A stretch of 16,764 nt of DNA from an uncultured Rhodocyclaceae bacterium (GTDB taxonomy: Bacteria > Pseudomonadota > Gammaproteobacteria > Burkholderiales > Rhodocyclaceae). Location: assembly GCA_900549295.1 (NCBI GenBank), contig URNG01000070.1:1-16764 (forward strand), written 5' to 3'. The notes below the pieces were generated by a model. That model saw only the letters and a list, made by a program, of their open reading frames with translations, was not told the DNA's origin and did not search any database. The position numbers were made by a program, and so were the translations under genes. Within the stretch, counting starts at the first letter, position 1. Every line of letters begins with the position of its first letter. Below, piece by piece: positions 6,837 through 14,937 of this stretch.

Positions 6837-7676
6837 ATGTGCACAATCTGCGGCTGTAGCGGCGACGGGGCGACCTTGCATCAACAGGGCCATGCGCATC
6901 ATCATCACCGCCATGAAGGCGGACATGGGCATGAACACAGGCACCACCACCACGGTGCTCACGATCAGACTTTGAGCATTCCTCCCGAAGGCGGTGCCCG
7001 GCATGTGGCCATCGAGCAGGACATCCTGGCAGCCAATGCGGCGCAGGCGGCGAATAACCGCGCGCATCTCGCCGCGCACGGCATGTTGGCGCTCAATCTG
7101 GTGTCCAGCCCGGGTTCGGGTAAAACGACGCTCCTGGTGGCGACCATCGAGCGATTGGCGGCAGAAGCGGGGGCAGAAGCGGGTAAGAACTACCCGGTGG
7201 CCGTCATCGAAGGAGATCAGCAGACCAGCCGCGATGCCGACCGCATCCGCGCCACCGGCGTGCCGGCGGTGCAGGTCAATACCGGCAAGGGCTGCCATCT
7301 CGACGCGCGCATGGTGGCGCGGGCGCTCGATGTCCTGCCGCACGAGCAGGGCGGTTTCCTGCTGATCGAGAACGTCGGCAATCTGGTCTGCCCGGCGCCG
7401 TTCGATCTGGGCGAGGCGCACAAGGTGGTGATCCTGTCAGTGACCGAGGGGGAGGACAAACCGCTCAAATACCCGGACATGTTCCGCGCCGCCGACCTGA
7501 TGCTGCTCAACAAGTGCGACCTGCTGCCTTATCTCGATTTCGACGTTGCGCAGGCGGAAGCCTTTGCTCGTCAAGTGAATCCGCAACTGCGCATCCTGCG
7601 CGTTTCGGCGACCACCGGCGAGGGCATGGACGCCTGGCTGGCGTGGCTGCGCGACGAACTCGCTGCCGTGGCATGA
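6837..7676 (+). CDS. hypB: Hydrogenase nickel-incorporation GTPase HypB, histidine-rich form
   Basis: HypB is a 279-residue SIMIBI-class GTPase that powers nickel delivery together with HypA. It begins MCTICGCSG, the family's N-terminal high-affinity nickel motif. A histidine-rich stretch follows, with 15 histidines between residues 15 and 42, thought to store nickel in similar proteins. The P-loop SSPGSGKTT is at 90-98. The G-domain metal site includes Cys153-His154 (GKGCHLDA) and Cys185 (NLVCPAPFD). The guanine-specificity motif NKCD is at 225-228. A GAGGAAAGAG ribosome-binding site precedes the ATG. The gene is complete and unremarkable apart from the long His stretch. Confidence 0.95.
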   Translation: MCTICGCSGDGATLHQQGHAHHHHRHEGGHGHEHRHHHHGAHDQTLSIPPEGGARHVAIEQDILAANAAQAANNRAHLAAHGMLALNLVSSPGSGKTTLLVATIERLAAEAGAEAGKNYPVAVIEGDQQTSRDADRIRATGVPAVQVNTGKGCHLDARMVARALDVLPHEQGGFLLIENVGNLVCPAPFDLGEAHKVVILSVTEGEDKPLKYPDMFRAADLMLLNKCDLLPYLDFDVAQAEAFARQVNPQLRILRVSATTGEGMDAWLAWLRDELAAVA

Positions 7677-7683
7677 GCGCGTC

Positions 7684-8841
7684 GTGCCTGCCGCCGCCAT
7701 GATGGCCGGGTGCGTCGCCCAGCGTTTGCCCCTGCGCCGCGCCGCGCCCGTGCTGGCCGCGGGGGCCTGGTTTCGCAACACGCTGTGCGCCACGGCGAGG
7801 GCTGAAGCCTGGCTCACGCCCAGCGTCGGCGATCTGCGCGATGTCGCGGCGTGCACGGCGCACGAGCAGCTGGCGCAAACCCTGCTCGCGGCCATGCCGG
7901 AAGCGCCGCGCGCTATCGCCTGCGACCTGCATCCGGATTTTCATTCCAGCCAACACGCGCAGCGGCTGGCGGCGCAGCTCGGGGTGCCGGTTTTCGCCGT
8001 GCAGCACCACCATGCGCATATCGCCGCCGTCTGCGCCGAGCAGGGCTACGGCGGCCCGGTGCTGGGGCTGGCAATCGACGGCGTTGGCTTGGGGACGGAC
8101 GGCACGGCCTGGGGTGGGGAGTTACTGCACGTGGCGGGGGCGCGCTGGCGGCGTCTGGGGCATCTGCGCCCGCTGGCGCTGCCCGGCGGCGACAAGGCGG
8201 CGCTGGAACCCTGGCGCATGGCGGCATCCGCCCTGCATGCGCTGGGACGATCTGATGAAATCCCCGCGCGTTTTCCCGAGCAGCCGGCAGCCGCCGCTTT
8301 GGCCGCGCTGCTGCACAACAGTGGCGCGCAAAATGCCCGGCATTGCCCGCCGAGCAGCAGCCTGGGCCGGGTTTTCGATGCCGCAGCCGGTTTGCTGGGT
8401 ATGTGCACCGTGACGCAAAGTGACGCCGAGGCGGCTTGCGCGCTGGAATCCACCGCCCGGCGGCACGGCCCGGCGGCGGCCATGGCCGATGGCTGGCGGA
8501 TCGGTGCCGATCTGCGGCTCGACCTGTTGCCTTTGCTGGATTGGCTGGCGGGGAGGGCTGGATTGGCGGAAAAAAACGTCGAACAGGCCGCCGCAGTTTT
8601 CCACGCTACCTTGAGCGCGGCGCTGGCCGATTGGCTGATTGTTGCCGCCCGCCAGCACGATCTGGAGGTGGTGGCCGTGGGCGGCGGCTGCTGCTGCAAC
8701 CGCATTTTGCTCGACGTGCTGCGCAGCCATTGCGCGGTGGCCGGTCTGCGTTTTCTTGAACCGCGTATCCTGCCGCCTGGCGATGCGGCCATTGCTTTCG
8801 GCCAGGCGGTGATTGCCCAACACCTCGTGGAGAATGCCTGA
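7684..8841 (+). CDS. hypF: Short HypF (Kae1-like carbamoyltransferase domain only)
   Basis: HypF makes the thiocarboxamide on HypE that becomes the cyanide ligand. This 385-residue product matches only the C-terminal half of usual HypF (about 750 residues). It has the Kae1-type metal motif VQHHHAH (106-112) and the phosphate/nucleotide-binding segment DGVGLGTDGTAWGGE (132-146). A late GGGCCCNRIL follows. The N-terminal acylphosphatase, zinc-finger and YrdC domains are absent, and hypB occupies the space where they would be. A similarly short HypF1 is known in Cupriavidus necator, so this may be functional. The start is uncertain: GTG 7684, or ATG 7699 or 7702, none with a good ribosome-binding site. 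The hypB-overlapping ATG at 7673 reads only nine codons in another frame. Confidence 0.88.
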   Translation: MPAAAMMAGCVAQRLPLRRAAPVLAAGAWFRNTLCATARAEAWLTPSVGDLRDVAACTAHEQLAQTLLAAMPEAPRAIACDLHPDFHSSQHAQRLAAQLGVPVFAVQHHHAHIAAVCAEQGYGGPVLGLAIDGVGLGTDGTAWGGELLHVAGARWRRLGHLRPLALPGGDKAALEPWRMAASALHALGRSDEIPARFPEQPAAAALAALLHNSGAQNARHCPPSSSLGRVFDAAAGLLGMCTVTQSDAEAACALESTARRHGPAAAMADGWRIGADLRLDLLPLLDWLAGRAGLAEKNVEQAAAVFHATLSAALADWLIVAARQHDLEVVAVGGGCCCNRILLDVLRSHCAVAGLRFLEPRILPPGDAAIAFGQAVIAQHLVENA

Positions 8842-8842
8842 C

Positions 8843-9109
8843 ATGTGCCTGGCCTTTCCTGCCCGCGTCATCGAATTGAGCGGCAAAAATGACACCGCAA
8901 TCGACGCCGTGATCGACCTCGACGGCGTGCATAAAACCATTTCACTGGCCCTGGTGGACGACGTTGCCGTCGGCGATTACGTCATCGTGCACGTGGGCTT
9001 TGCGCTGCAAAAACTGGATGAAGCGGAGGCTTTGGCGACGCTCGCCCTGTTCCGCGAAATCGGCGCGCTGGACGCCGCGCCGGAACCCAAAACGGGTGCA
9101 GGCGCATGA
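8843..9109 (+). CDS. hypC: Hydrogenase assembly chaperone HypC
   Basis: HypC is an 88-residue chaperone that pairs with HypD while Fe(CN)2CO is built, then escorts it to the large subunit. The start MCLAFPARV shows the essential Cys2. Conserved family sequence follows (VGDYVIVHVGFALQKLDEAEA). The start was placed at ATG 8843, 1 nt after the hypF stop, because Cys2 must follow the initiator Met; GGAG at 8829-8832 serves as ribosome-binding site. The frame opens earlier, at 8813, but that leader is not family-like. It overlaps hypD by 4 nt (ATGA). Confidence 0.95.
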   Translation: MCLAFPARVIELSGKNDTAIDAVIDLDGVHKTISLALVDDVAVGDYVIVHVGFALQKLDEAEALATLALFREIGALDAAPEPKTGAGA

Positions 9110-10254
9110 AATACATCGACGAATTCCGCGCCCCCGATCTGGCGCGCGGTCTGGCGGCGGCCATTGCCCGGGAGGTGCGGCCAGACTGCAGCTATCGCCT
9201 GATGGAATTCTGCGGCGGGCACACGCACGCCATTTCGCGTTACGGCGTGGCCGATTTGTTGCCGGCCAAGGTGCGCCTCATCCACGGCCCGGGCTGCCCG
9301 GTGTGCGTGCTGCCGATTGGCCGCATCGACCAGGCGATCCGCCTGGCGCTGGCGCATGAAGTGATTCTGTGCAGCTACGGCGATTGCCTGCGGGTGCCCG
9401 CTTCCGACAGGCTTTCCCTGCAACGCGCCCGCAGCCTAGGGGCGGACGTGCGCATGGTGTATTCGCCGCTGGACGCCTTGCGCATTGCCCGCGAGCAGCC
9501 GACGAAAGAAGTCGTTTTTCTCGCCATCGGCTTTGAAACCACCACGCCGCCGAGTGCGGTAGCCGTCCTGCAGGCGCAGGCGGCGGGGCTGGGCAATTTT
9601 TCGCTGCTCTGCAATCACGTCCTGACGCCCGCTGCCATGCGTGCCATTCTCGATGTCCCCGGGGGGACGGCGATCGACGGTTTCATCGGCCCGGCGCACG
9701 TCTCTACCGTCATCGGCAGTGCGCCCTACCAGCCCTTTGCCCGCGATTACGGCAAACCCGTAGCGATTGCCGGTTTCGAGCCGCTGGACGTGATGCGCGC
9801 CATCCAGTTGCTGATCCAGCAGATCAACGCCGGCCGCGCTGAAGTGGACAACGAGTTCACCCGCGCCGTGACGCCGGAGGGCAACCGCAAAGCGCAGGAA
9901 CTGGTGGCGCAGGTGTTTACCCTGCGTGAGCGTTTTGCCTGGCGGGGCCTGGGTGAACTGGCGCATAGCGCCTTGCGCCTGCGCCCCGAGTTTGCGGCTT
10001 TCGATGCCGAGATTCGCTTTGCGCTCGCCGATGTGGCCGTCCCGGATCACAAGGCCTGCGAATGCGCCGCCATTCTGCGCGGCGAGAAACACCCGCAAGA
10101 TTGCCGCATCTTCGGCACCGCCTGCACGCCGGACAAACCCATCGGTTCCTGCATGGTGTCCTCCGAAGGGGCCTGTGCCGCGCACTACAGTTACGGGCGT
10201 TTTCGTGCAGACGGGAAGGAAGAAAGGCCCAAGGAAGAAAGGCACAGCACATGA
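9106..10254 (+). CDS. hypD: Hydrogenase Fe-cofactor assembly protein HypD
   Basis: HypD is a 382-residue [4Fe-4S] protein that forms the scaffold, with HypC, where cyanide and CO are added to iron. Conserved motifs are MEFCGGHTHAISRYG (Cys36) and GPGCPVCVLPIGRID (Cys64, Cys67). GFETTTPPSA and GPAHVSTVIG are further family motifs. Near the C-terminus, cysteines in ACTPDKPIGSCMVSSEGAC include the Fe-S cluster ligands. Both ends overlap neighbours by 4 nt (ATGA with hypC and hypE), suggesting translational coupling. The last residues (about 370-382) are a charged, Lys/Glu-rich extension. The protein is otherwise of typical length and looks intact. Confidence 0.95.
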   Translation: MKYIDEFRAPDLARGLAAAIAREVRPDCSYRLMEFCGGHTHAISRYGVADLLPAKVRLIHGPGCPVCVLPIGRIDQAIRLALAHEVILCSYGDCLRVPASDRLSLQRARSLGADVRMVYSPLDALRIAREQPTKEVVFLAIGFETTTPPSAVAVLQAQAAGLGNFSLLCNHVLTPAAMRAILDVPGGTAIDGFIGPAHVSTVIGSAPYQPFARDYGKPVAIAGFEPLDVMRAIQLLIQQINAGRAEVDNEFTRAVTPEGNRKAQELVAQVFTLRERFAWRGLGELAHSALRLRPEFAAFDAEIRFALADVAVPDHKACECAAILRGEKHPQDCRIFGTACTPDKPIGSCMVSSEGACAAHYSYGRFRADGKEERPKEERHST

Positions 10255-11291
10255 CCACGGAACATTCACTTTCTCCGAATCTGCCTGCCGGTCAGGTCGA
10301 ACTGAACCACGGCGCGGGTGGCCGGGCGATGCAGCAATTGATCCGTCAGGTGTTTGCCCGCGAACTGGAGAATGAATTTCTCGCCCAGGGCGACGATGGC
10401 GCGCGTTTGCCCAGCGTTGCCGGACGGCTGGTCATGGCGACCGATGCGCACGTGGTGTCGCCCCTCTTTTTTCCCGGCGGCGACATCGGCAGTCTGGCGG
10501 TACATGGCACGCTCAACGATGTGGCGGTGATGGGCGCGCGCCCTTGTTATTTGTCGGCAGCCTTCATCCTCGAAGAAGGCTTGCCGCTGGCCGATCTGGC
10601 CCGCATCGTGGCCAGCATGGGCCGCGCCGCGCGCGCCGCTGGCGTGCCGGTGGTGACGGGCGACACCAAGGTGGTCGAGCGCGGCAAGGCGGACGGGGTG
10701 TTCATCACGACGACCGGCGTCGGCGTGCTCATGGACGGCATCGCCCTCTCCGGCAGCTACGCCCGCCCTGGGGACGCGGTGCTGGTTTCCGGGCTGGTGG
10801 GCGACCACGGCATGGCCATCATGTCGGTGCGCGAAAATCTTTCCTTCGCCGCGCCCATCGTGTCGGACAGCGCCGCGCTGCACGGCCTGATCGCCGATCT
10901 GCTCACCGCCGTGCCGCAGGTGCATGTGCTGCGCGACCCGACGCGCGGCGGCGTGGCGGCGACTTTGAATGAGATCGCCCAGCAATCCGGGGTCGGCATC
11001 GTGCTCGACGAAGCCGCCATTCCTGTGCGCCCGGCGGTGGCGGCCGCCTGCGAACTGCTCGGGCTCGATCCGCTCAACATCGCCAATGAAGGGCGGGTGC
11101 TGGTGTTCTGCCCGGCTGAACATGCGGCGCAGGCGCTGGCGGCCCTGCGTGCGCATCCCCTGGGCCGGGAGGCGGCGCGGATCGGCGAAGTCATCGCGGA
11201 CGACCGGCATTTCGTGCAGATGCAGACGCGTTTTGGTGGCCGACGCATGATCGACTGGCTGGCGGGCGACGCGCTGCCGCGCATCTGCTAG
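10251..11291 (+). CDS. hypE: Hydrogenase cyanide-ligand synthesis protein HypE
   Basis: HypE is a 346-residue PurM-like ATPase that dehydrates the carbamoyl group placed on its C-terminal cysteine by HypF, giving the thiocyanate used for CN ligands. The protein ends in PRIC, so the acceptor cysteine is the last residue, as required. N-terminal VELNHGAGGRAMQQLI, GDDGARL, HGTLNDVAVMGARP and DPTRGGVAATLNEIA are PurM/HypE signatures. The start is ATG 10251, overlapping the hypD stop by 4 nt. An upstream frame back to 10062 is read-through of hypD in another frame. It is the last gene of the hyp operon; rnpB follows about 90 nt downstream with its own promoter. Confidence 0.95.
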   Translation: MTTEHSLSPNLPAGQVELNHGAGGRAMQQLIRQVFARELENEFLAQGDDGARLPSVAGRLVMATDAHVVSPLFFPGGDIGSLAVHGTLNDVAVMGARPCYLSAAFILEEGLPLADLARIVASMGRAARAAGVPVVTGDTKVVERGKADGVFITTTGVGVLMDGIALSGSYARPGDAVLVSGLVGDHGMAIMSVRENLSFAAPIVSDSAALHGLIADLLTAVPQVHVLRDPTRGGVAATLNEIAQQSGVGIVLDEAAIPVRPAVAAACELLGLDPLNIANEGRVLVFCPAEHAAQALAALRAHPLGREAARIGEVIADDRHFVQMQTRFGGRRMIDWLAGDALPRIC

Positions 11292-11308
11292 GCATTCCGG
11301 GGCGCCTC

Positions 11309-11348
11309 GTGGGCGCAATGTGGGCGCAATGTGGGCGCAATGTGGGCG
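11309..11348 (+). repeat. 11-bp tandem repeat, 3.6 copies of GTGGGCGCAAT
   Basis: Three exact copies of GTGGGCGCAAT are followed by a seventh-base partial copy GTGGGCG. The array begins 18 nt after the hypE stop and ends at the rnpB -35 region. The period of 11 nt is close to one helical turn. It could be slippage-derived filler or phased protein-binding sites. Confidence 0.9.
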
Positions 11349-11349
11349 T

Positions 11350-11376
11350 TTGGCGTGCGCTGGCGCAGCGTATAAT
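11350..11376 (+). promoter_or_regulatory. rnpB promoter
   Basis: A perfect TATAAT at 11371-11376 lies about 7 nt before the 5' end of the RNase P RNA, as expected for its promoter. The -35 region reads TTGGCG (11350-11355) with a short 15-nt spacer. The position relative to the mature RNA makes the -10 convincing. Confidence 0.7.
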
Positions 11377-11383
11377 CCGCCCC

Positions 11384-11790
11384 GGAAAGTCGGCTAGGCA
11401 ATCGCTGGATACCCGTGGGCAACTGCGGTATCGGGAGGAAAGTCCGGGCTCCGCAGGGCAGGATGCCAGCTAACGGCTGGGCGCTATAAGCCGCAAGACG
11501 CAAGTCGGGCGACCCAAGGCGACGGAAAGTGGAACAGAGAGCAGACCGCCCACCGGGGCAACCCGGCGGGTAAGGGTGAAAGGGTGGGGTAAGAGCCCAC
11601 CGCGTCGGCGGTAACGTTCGGCGGCACGCTAAACCCCATCCGGAGCAAGACCAAATAGGGAAGCATCGGCGTGGCCCACGCTGCTTCCGGGTAGGTTGCT
11701 TGAGCCTGTCGGTGACGGCAGGCCTAGAGGAATGATTGCCGAACCTCGCAAGAGGGGAACAGAACCCGGCTTATCGGCCGGCTTTCCACC
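11384..11790 (+). ncRNA. rnpB: RNase P RNA, bacterial class A
   Basis: This is the catalytic RNA of RNase P, which trims tRNA 5' leaders. The start GGAAAGTCGGC pairs with GCCGGCTTTCC near 11777-11787 to form helix P1. The conserved core sequences are present: GAGGAAAGTCCGGGCTCC near the 5' end and ACAGAACCCGGCTTATCGG at the 3' end. AGAGGAATGATTGCC and several GNRA-like hairpins (for example CACCGGGGCAACCCGG) are also seen. A length of about 407 nt fits class A. A T-run (11792-11797) follows and may help termination. Ends are estimated from P1. A protein frame open through its 3' part is not considered coding. Confidence 0.96.
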
Positions 11791-11854
11791 GTTTTTTGTG
11801 CGTTTTTGTGCATTGCCTTGTGCGTTGCCGGTTAGCGGAGAAACCCAGGTCACG

Positions 11855-13006
11855 ATGACTGCCCTTGTCGAATGGTCGGAACACGGACGCAGCCGTCGCG
11901 GCCGCTGGCGCTCGGCGGCTGCCTTGCCGCCGCCGGACGAGGTGGCGGCGGTCGATGCCGGGCTGGGCGTCGAGGCTGCGTGGACGCGCCTCGCGGCGGG
12001 GGAATATCTGCTGCTGTCCGGCGACTGGCCGACGGCGCGGCGCTTGCTGCAAGGGCTGACGCAGCGCGCCGAGCGGCATTTCCGCTGCGTTCCGGCAGCG
12101 GGCGATGCGCGCGAAACCTTCGTCCGCCACCGCGCGATGCAGGGCCAGCGTGCCGCCCTGCTGGCCCGCCTGCTGGTGCCGCTCGGCCCGGATTACAAGC
12201 TGCCCCTGCACCGCGCCCAGGACGTGCGCGCCGCCTGCCGCGAAGCCTGGGGCAAGCCGGATGGCAGCAACAGCGTGCTGGCGCTGCGCGAACTGCTGGC
12301 CGTGGTCAGCGCTCACGAATGGCGCAAGAAGGGCGTGCCGGTGGCGGCGCTGAACGCCAGCATCCATCCGCATTACGGCGTGTTCTCGCCGCTGCGCGGC
12401 GAATACGTCGATTTGCTGGTGCAGGCCGAACTGCCCGCCGCGTGCGCCGCTCCCGGCGCACTGGCCTTCGACATCGGCACCGGCTCCGGCGTGCTGGCCG
12501 CCGTGCTGGCGCGGCGCGGCCTCAAGGTCGTGGCGACCGACAGCGCGCCGCAGGCCATCGCCTGCGCCAGCGAAAATCTGGAACGTCTGGGGCTGGCCGG
12601 GCAGGTGAGCGTGGTCGAAGCCGATCTGTTTCCGGCGGGACAGGCCGCGCTCATCGTCTGCAACCCGCCGTGGCTGCCTGCGCAGCCGACTTCGCCGGTG
12701 GAGCAGGCGGTCTACGACCCCGATTCGCGCATGTTGCGCGGTTTTCTGGACGGGCTGGCCGCGCGCCTGCTGCCGGGCGGCGAAGGCTGGCTGATTCTTT
12801 CCGACTTGGCCGAGCATCTCGGCCTGCGCTCGCGCCGCGAGCTGGAAGACTGGATCGCCGCCGCCGGCCTGCGCGTCGCCGGGCGGCTCGACACCCGGCC
12901 CCGGCACGGCAAGGCGCAGGATAAAAACGATCCGCTCCACGCCGCGCGCTCGGCGGAAGTGACATCGCTGTGGCGGCTGGTGGCGCAGCGACTGGTAGTG
13001 CAATGA
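11855..13006 (+). CDS. Class I SAM-dependent methyltransferase, PrmC/HemK-like
   Basis: This 383-residue protein probably transfers a methyl group from S-adenosylmethionine to nitrogen. The SAM-binding motif I is FDIGTGSGVLA (around 205-215). The N-methyltransferase motif IVCNPPW (267-273) resembles the NPPY of PrmC and related protein- or RNA-N-methyltransferases. It is longer than PrmC: about 190 residues precede motif I, including VPVAALNASIHPHYGVFSP just before it. The C-terminal PRHGKAQDKNDPLHAARSAE looks conserved and unusual. ATG 11855 is the likely start; the frame is open into rnpB, which cannot be coding. It sits downstream of rnpB and 18 nt upstream of the TRIC-like gene. The substrate is unknown. 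Confidence 0.8.
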   Translation: MTALVEWSEHGRSRRGRWRSAAALPPPDEVAAVDAGLGVEAAWTRLAAGEYLLLSGDWPTARRLLQGLTQRAERHFRCVPAAGDARETFVRHRAMQGQRAALLARLLVPLGPDYKLPLHRAQDVRAACREAWGKPDGSNSVLALRELLAVVSAHEWRKKGVPVAALNASIHPHYGVFSPLRGEYVDLLVQAELPAACAAPGALAFDIGTGSGVLAAVLARRGLKVVATDSAPQAIACASENLERLGLAGQVSVVEADLFPAGQAALIVCNPPWLPAQPTSPVEQAVYDPDSRMLRGFLDGLAARLLPGGEGWLILSDLAEHLGLRSRRELEDWIAAAGLRVAGRLDTRPRHGKAQDKNDPLHAARSAEVTSLWRLVAQRLVVQ

Positions 13007-13024
13007 TTTTCAGCGAGGCAGGCC

Positions 13025-13690
13025 ATGAACGCACTCTATGAATTTTTTCAGACCGGCTGGACGGAGCGGGTCGATTTCATGCTCTTCATCTACCTGGTGG
13101 CGATCACCGCCGAGGCCATGTCCGGCGCGCTGGCCGCCGGGCGGCGCAACATGGACGCCTTCGGCGTCGCGGTGATCGCCTTCGTCACCGCCCTGGGCGG
13201 CGGCACCATCCGCGACGTGGTGCTCGGCAACTACCCGATCGGCTGGACGCAGCACCCGGCCTACGTCTACCTGGTGCTCGGCGCGGGCCTCTTGACCATG
13301 CTCATCGCGCCCTACATGCACCACATGAAGCGCATCTTCCTCATGCTCGACGCGCTTGGCCTGATCGCCTTCTCGCTGATCGGCAGCAGCATCGCCCTGC
13401 AACTCGATTACCCGGTGGTGGTTGTCATCATGGCCGGCATGCTCACCGGCATCAGCGGCGGCGTCCTGCGCGACGTGCTGTGCAACCAGGTGCCCATCGT
13501 CTTTCGCCGCGAACTGTACGCCAGCGTCTCGCTCACCGTCTGCGCCCTTTACCTCATCCTGCGTGAACTGGGCGTGGATGCGGGGATCAATACCGCCATC
13601 TGCTTCATCGGTGGCTTCGTTTTCCGCATGCTGGCCATCCGCTTCGGCTGGAAGCTGCCGACGTTTTCCTATCAGCAGCGGTGGGATTGA
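13025..13690 (+). CDS. TRIC-type cation channel family membrane protein (UPF0126/YicG-like)
   Basis: This 221-residue inner-membrane protein has about seven hydrophobic segments. It shows the family's internal duplication: GGGTIRD at 58-64 and SGGVLRD at 144-150 lie at equivalent places in the two halves. Bacterial TRIC homologues are trimeric monovalent-cation channels; the exact role in this organism is unknown. The start ATG 13025 has GAGGCAGG upstream. It lies 18 nt after the methyltransferase gene and may be co-transcribed with it. Its 3' end overlaps a convergent small gene by 19 nt. Confidence 0.88.
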   Translation: MNALYEFFQTGWTERVDFMLFIYLVAITAEAMSGALAAGRRNMDAFGVAVIAFVTALGGGTIRDVVLGNYPIGWTQHPAYVYLVLGAGLLTMLIAPYMHHMKRIFLMLDALGLIAFSLIGSSIALQLDYPVVVVIMAGMLTGISGGVLRDVLCNQVPIVFRRELYASVSLTVCALYLILRELGVDAGINTAICFIGGFVFRMLAIRFGWKLPTFSYQQRWD

Positions 13691-14169
13691 GGCGGGTTTA
13701 TGTGAGCGGCGGGGTGTTTTTGCGTGAATGGAAGAACAGGGCTGTGTTTCCGTAACTCTTTCCGGATAGCAGCGGCAGTAATGGCATACCTGAGCCAGTA
13801 AAACCCTCCAATCAGGAATGGCGCTGCCAAGAGTGAATGTGGCGTGAAGCGAGTCCAGTAGAGGCAGAATGCCGCGGCGATAAACATCGCAGCAGATGCA
13901 ATACCGCTCCCTGTAATACCGGGTGCGGCAATTTCTCGGGTTTCATGGTTTATCCAGCCTCGGAGAGTTTGCCAGTTACCTTGTTCGCTCAGGAGGGCAG
14001 TGACTGTGTCGCCCGTTTCTAACCGAGGATGGCCCGGAATCTTGATGCTGTGGTAATTGCCTGTGGAAGTCTCAAACCCGAACAAGGTGTGTGCGGGGGC
14101 TTGGTACCCTTGGGTGCGCAGCATATCGAATACACGGTCGAATGTGACCGTGATGCGGTGGAATTTCAT
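13672..14169 (-). CDS. Small membrane protein of unknown function
   Basis: This 165-residue protein is not recognised. The first 80 residues look beta-rich and soluble (GFETSTGNYHSIKIPGHPRL, then GDTVTALLSEQGNWQTLRGW). Two hydrophobic helices follow at about 84-105 and 110-133, then a basic, Pro/His-rich tail. The start is ATG 14169, with no strong ribosome-binding site. Its 3' end overlaps the convergent TRIC-like gene by 19 nt, so the last residues are constrained by that gene. Base composition is richer in A+T than the hydrogenase region. It is last in a row of small minus-strand genes and is separated from the previous one by 74 nt. Confidence 0.6.
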   Translation of the reverse strand: MKFHRITVTFDRVFDMLRTQGYQAPAHTLFGFETSTGNYHSIKIPGHPRLETGDTVTALLSEQGNWQTLRGWINHETREIAAPGITGSGIASAAMFIAAAFCLYWTRFTPHSLLAAPFLIGGFYWLRYAITAAAIRKELRKHSPVLPFTQKHPAAHINPPQSHRC

Positions 14170-14243
14170 GGGTTTTCAGAACGACTGATTTGGAAAAGTT
14201 TCTGGATACGTTTGCTTACACGCCAAGGGCTGCGACAGAGTTG

Positions 14244-14591
14244 CTAGAAGAATTTGGCGCCTTTTAGCACTCCTTTTTCGTCAAATGTGAACACGGCTCT
14301 CTTTTCTCCGTTGCTGCAAATCCATCCATCAACTTCCGTGGAGTCTGTGATCGCTGCACAAGACATCCGGTTGGTATAGTTTTTCACTTGGCATTTTAAC
14401 GTGACGCCATTTTGAAGCATCAGGGATCCGTCATTTTTTAACTGGCTCGGTAATGGCGTGGGGCAATTACGATCAATTCGGCCTTCTGTGCCAAGGCTTG
14501 AGCAGCCATGCAGCAATAACGCGCCGATCAGAAATGCCGGAGCCAAGGGGCGTTTGATGAGTGGGGAAGTAAAGATACGGCGGTAGGTCAT
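14244..14591 (-). CDS. Small predicted lipoprotein of unknown function
   Basis: This 115-residue protein has a basic N-terminus, a hydrophobic stretch and the lipobox-like LLLHGCSS, with Cys30 as probable lipidation site. The mature part contains four further cysteines (in RNCP, KCQ, SCAA and ICSN), which could form disulfides in the periplasm. The start ATG 14591 lies 1 nt after the stop of the upstream membrane-protein gene, so the two are probably co-translated. A+T content is above that of the flanks. No family was recognised. A periplasmic location is inferred from the lipobox. Confidence 0.6.
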   Translation of the reverse strand: MTYRRIFTSPLIKRPLAPAFLIGALLLHGCSSLGTEGRIDRNCPTPLPSQLKNDGSLMLQNGVTLKCQVKNYTNRMSCAAITDSTEVDGWICSNGEKRAVFTFDEKGVLKGAKFF

Positions 14592-14592
14592 A

Positions 14593-14937
14593 TTACGTCA
14601 GCTTTCCTTGGTCGTTTTCTGGCGTTTGCCATTGCGTTGCGGGAATGAAAAGGAATATGGCCAGCGCAATCCCTATTGGCGCGGTGCCAATGGCCAGCAA
14701 AATGAACATGACTACGGAAGCCTTTCTGGAAAGCTCCACCTTCTTGTAACTCCCATAGGCAAGAAGGGTGTGCAGGCAAACGGGGATGCCCAGCAGGATT
14801 AGCGCGGGCAGCATTTCCTCGCCTTTGGCTGCGAGGAGAAATACGCCAAAGACGATGTAAAGGGCCGCGACCGCGAGATGGCACTTCATCAGGCGGATGT
14901 TGTTTTCACGGTAGATGGCGGTTTCCCAGGTTTTCAT
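14593..14937 (-). CDS. Small three-helix membrane protein of unknown function
   Basis: This 114-residue protein begins MKTWETAIYRENNIRLMKCH. It has three hydrophobic segments at about 17-38, 43-62 and 73-99, consistent with an inner-membrane protein. It overlaps the end of an upstream 69-codon frame by ATGA, and its stop is 1 nt before the lipoprotein gene. This tight packing suggests one transcript. There are no recognisable catalytic or transport motifs. Small membrane proteins downstream of truncated toxin-like genes are sometimes immunity proteins, but nothing in the sequence proves that here. Confidence 0.6.
   Translation of the reverse strand: MKTWETAIYRENNIRLMKCHLAVAALYIVFGVFLLAAKGEEMLPALILLGIPVCLHTLLAYGSYKKVELSRKASVVMFILLAIGTAPIGIALAIFLFIPATQWQTPENDQGKLT

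Noticed and set aside
11696..11854. Extension of the methyltransferase frame into rnpB
   Set aside because: This stretch is explained by the conserved 3' part of RNase P RNA.
11771..13003. Minus-strand open frame of 410 codons opposite the methyltransferase
   Set aside because: It is rich in His, Gln and Arg, as expected from reading GC-rich coding DNA backwards; the sense strand has real methyltransferase motifs.
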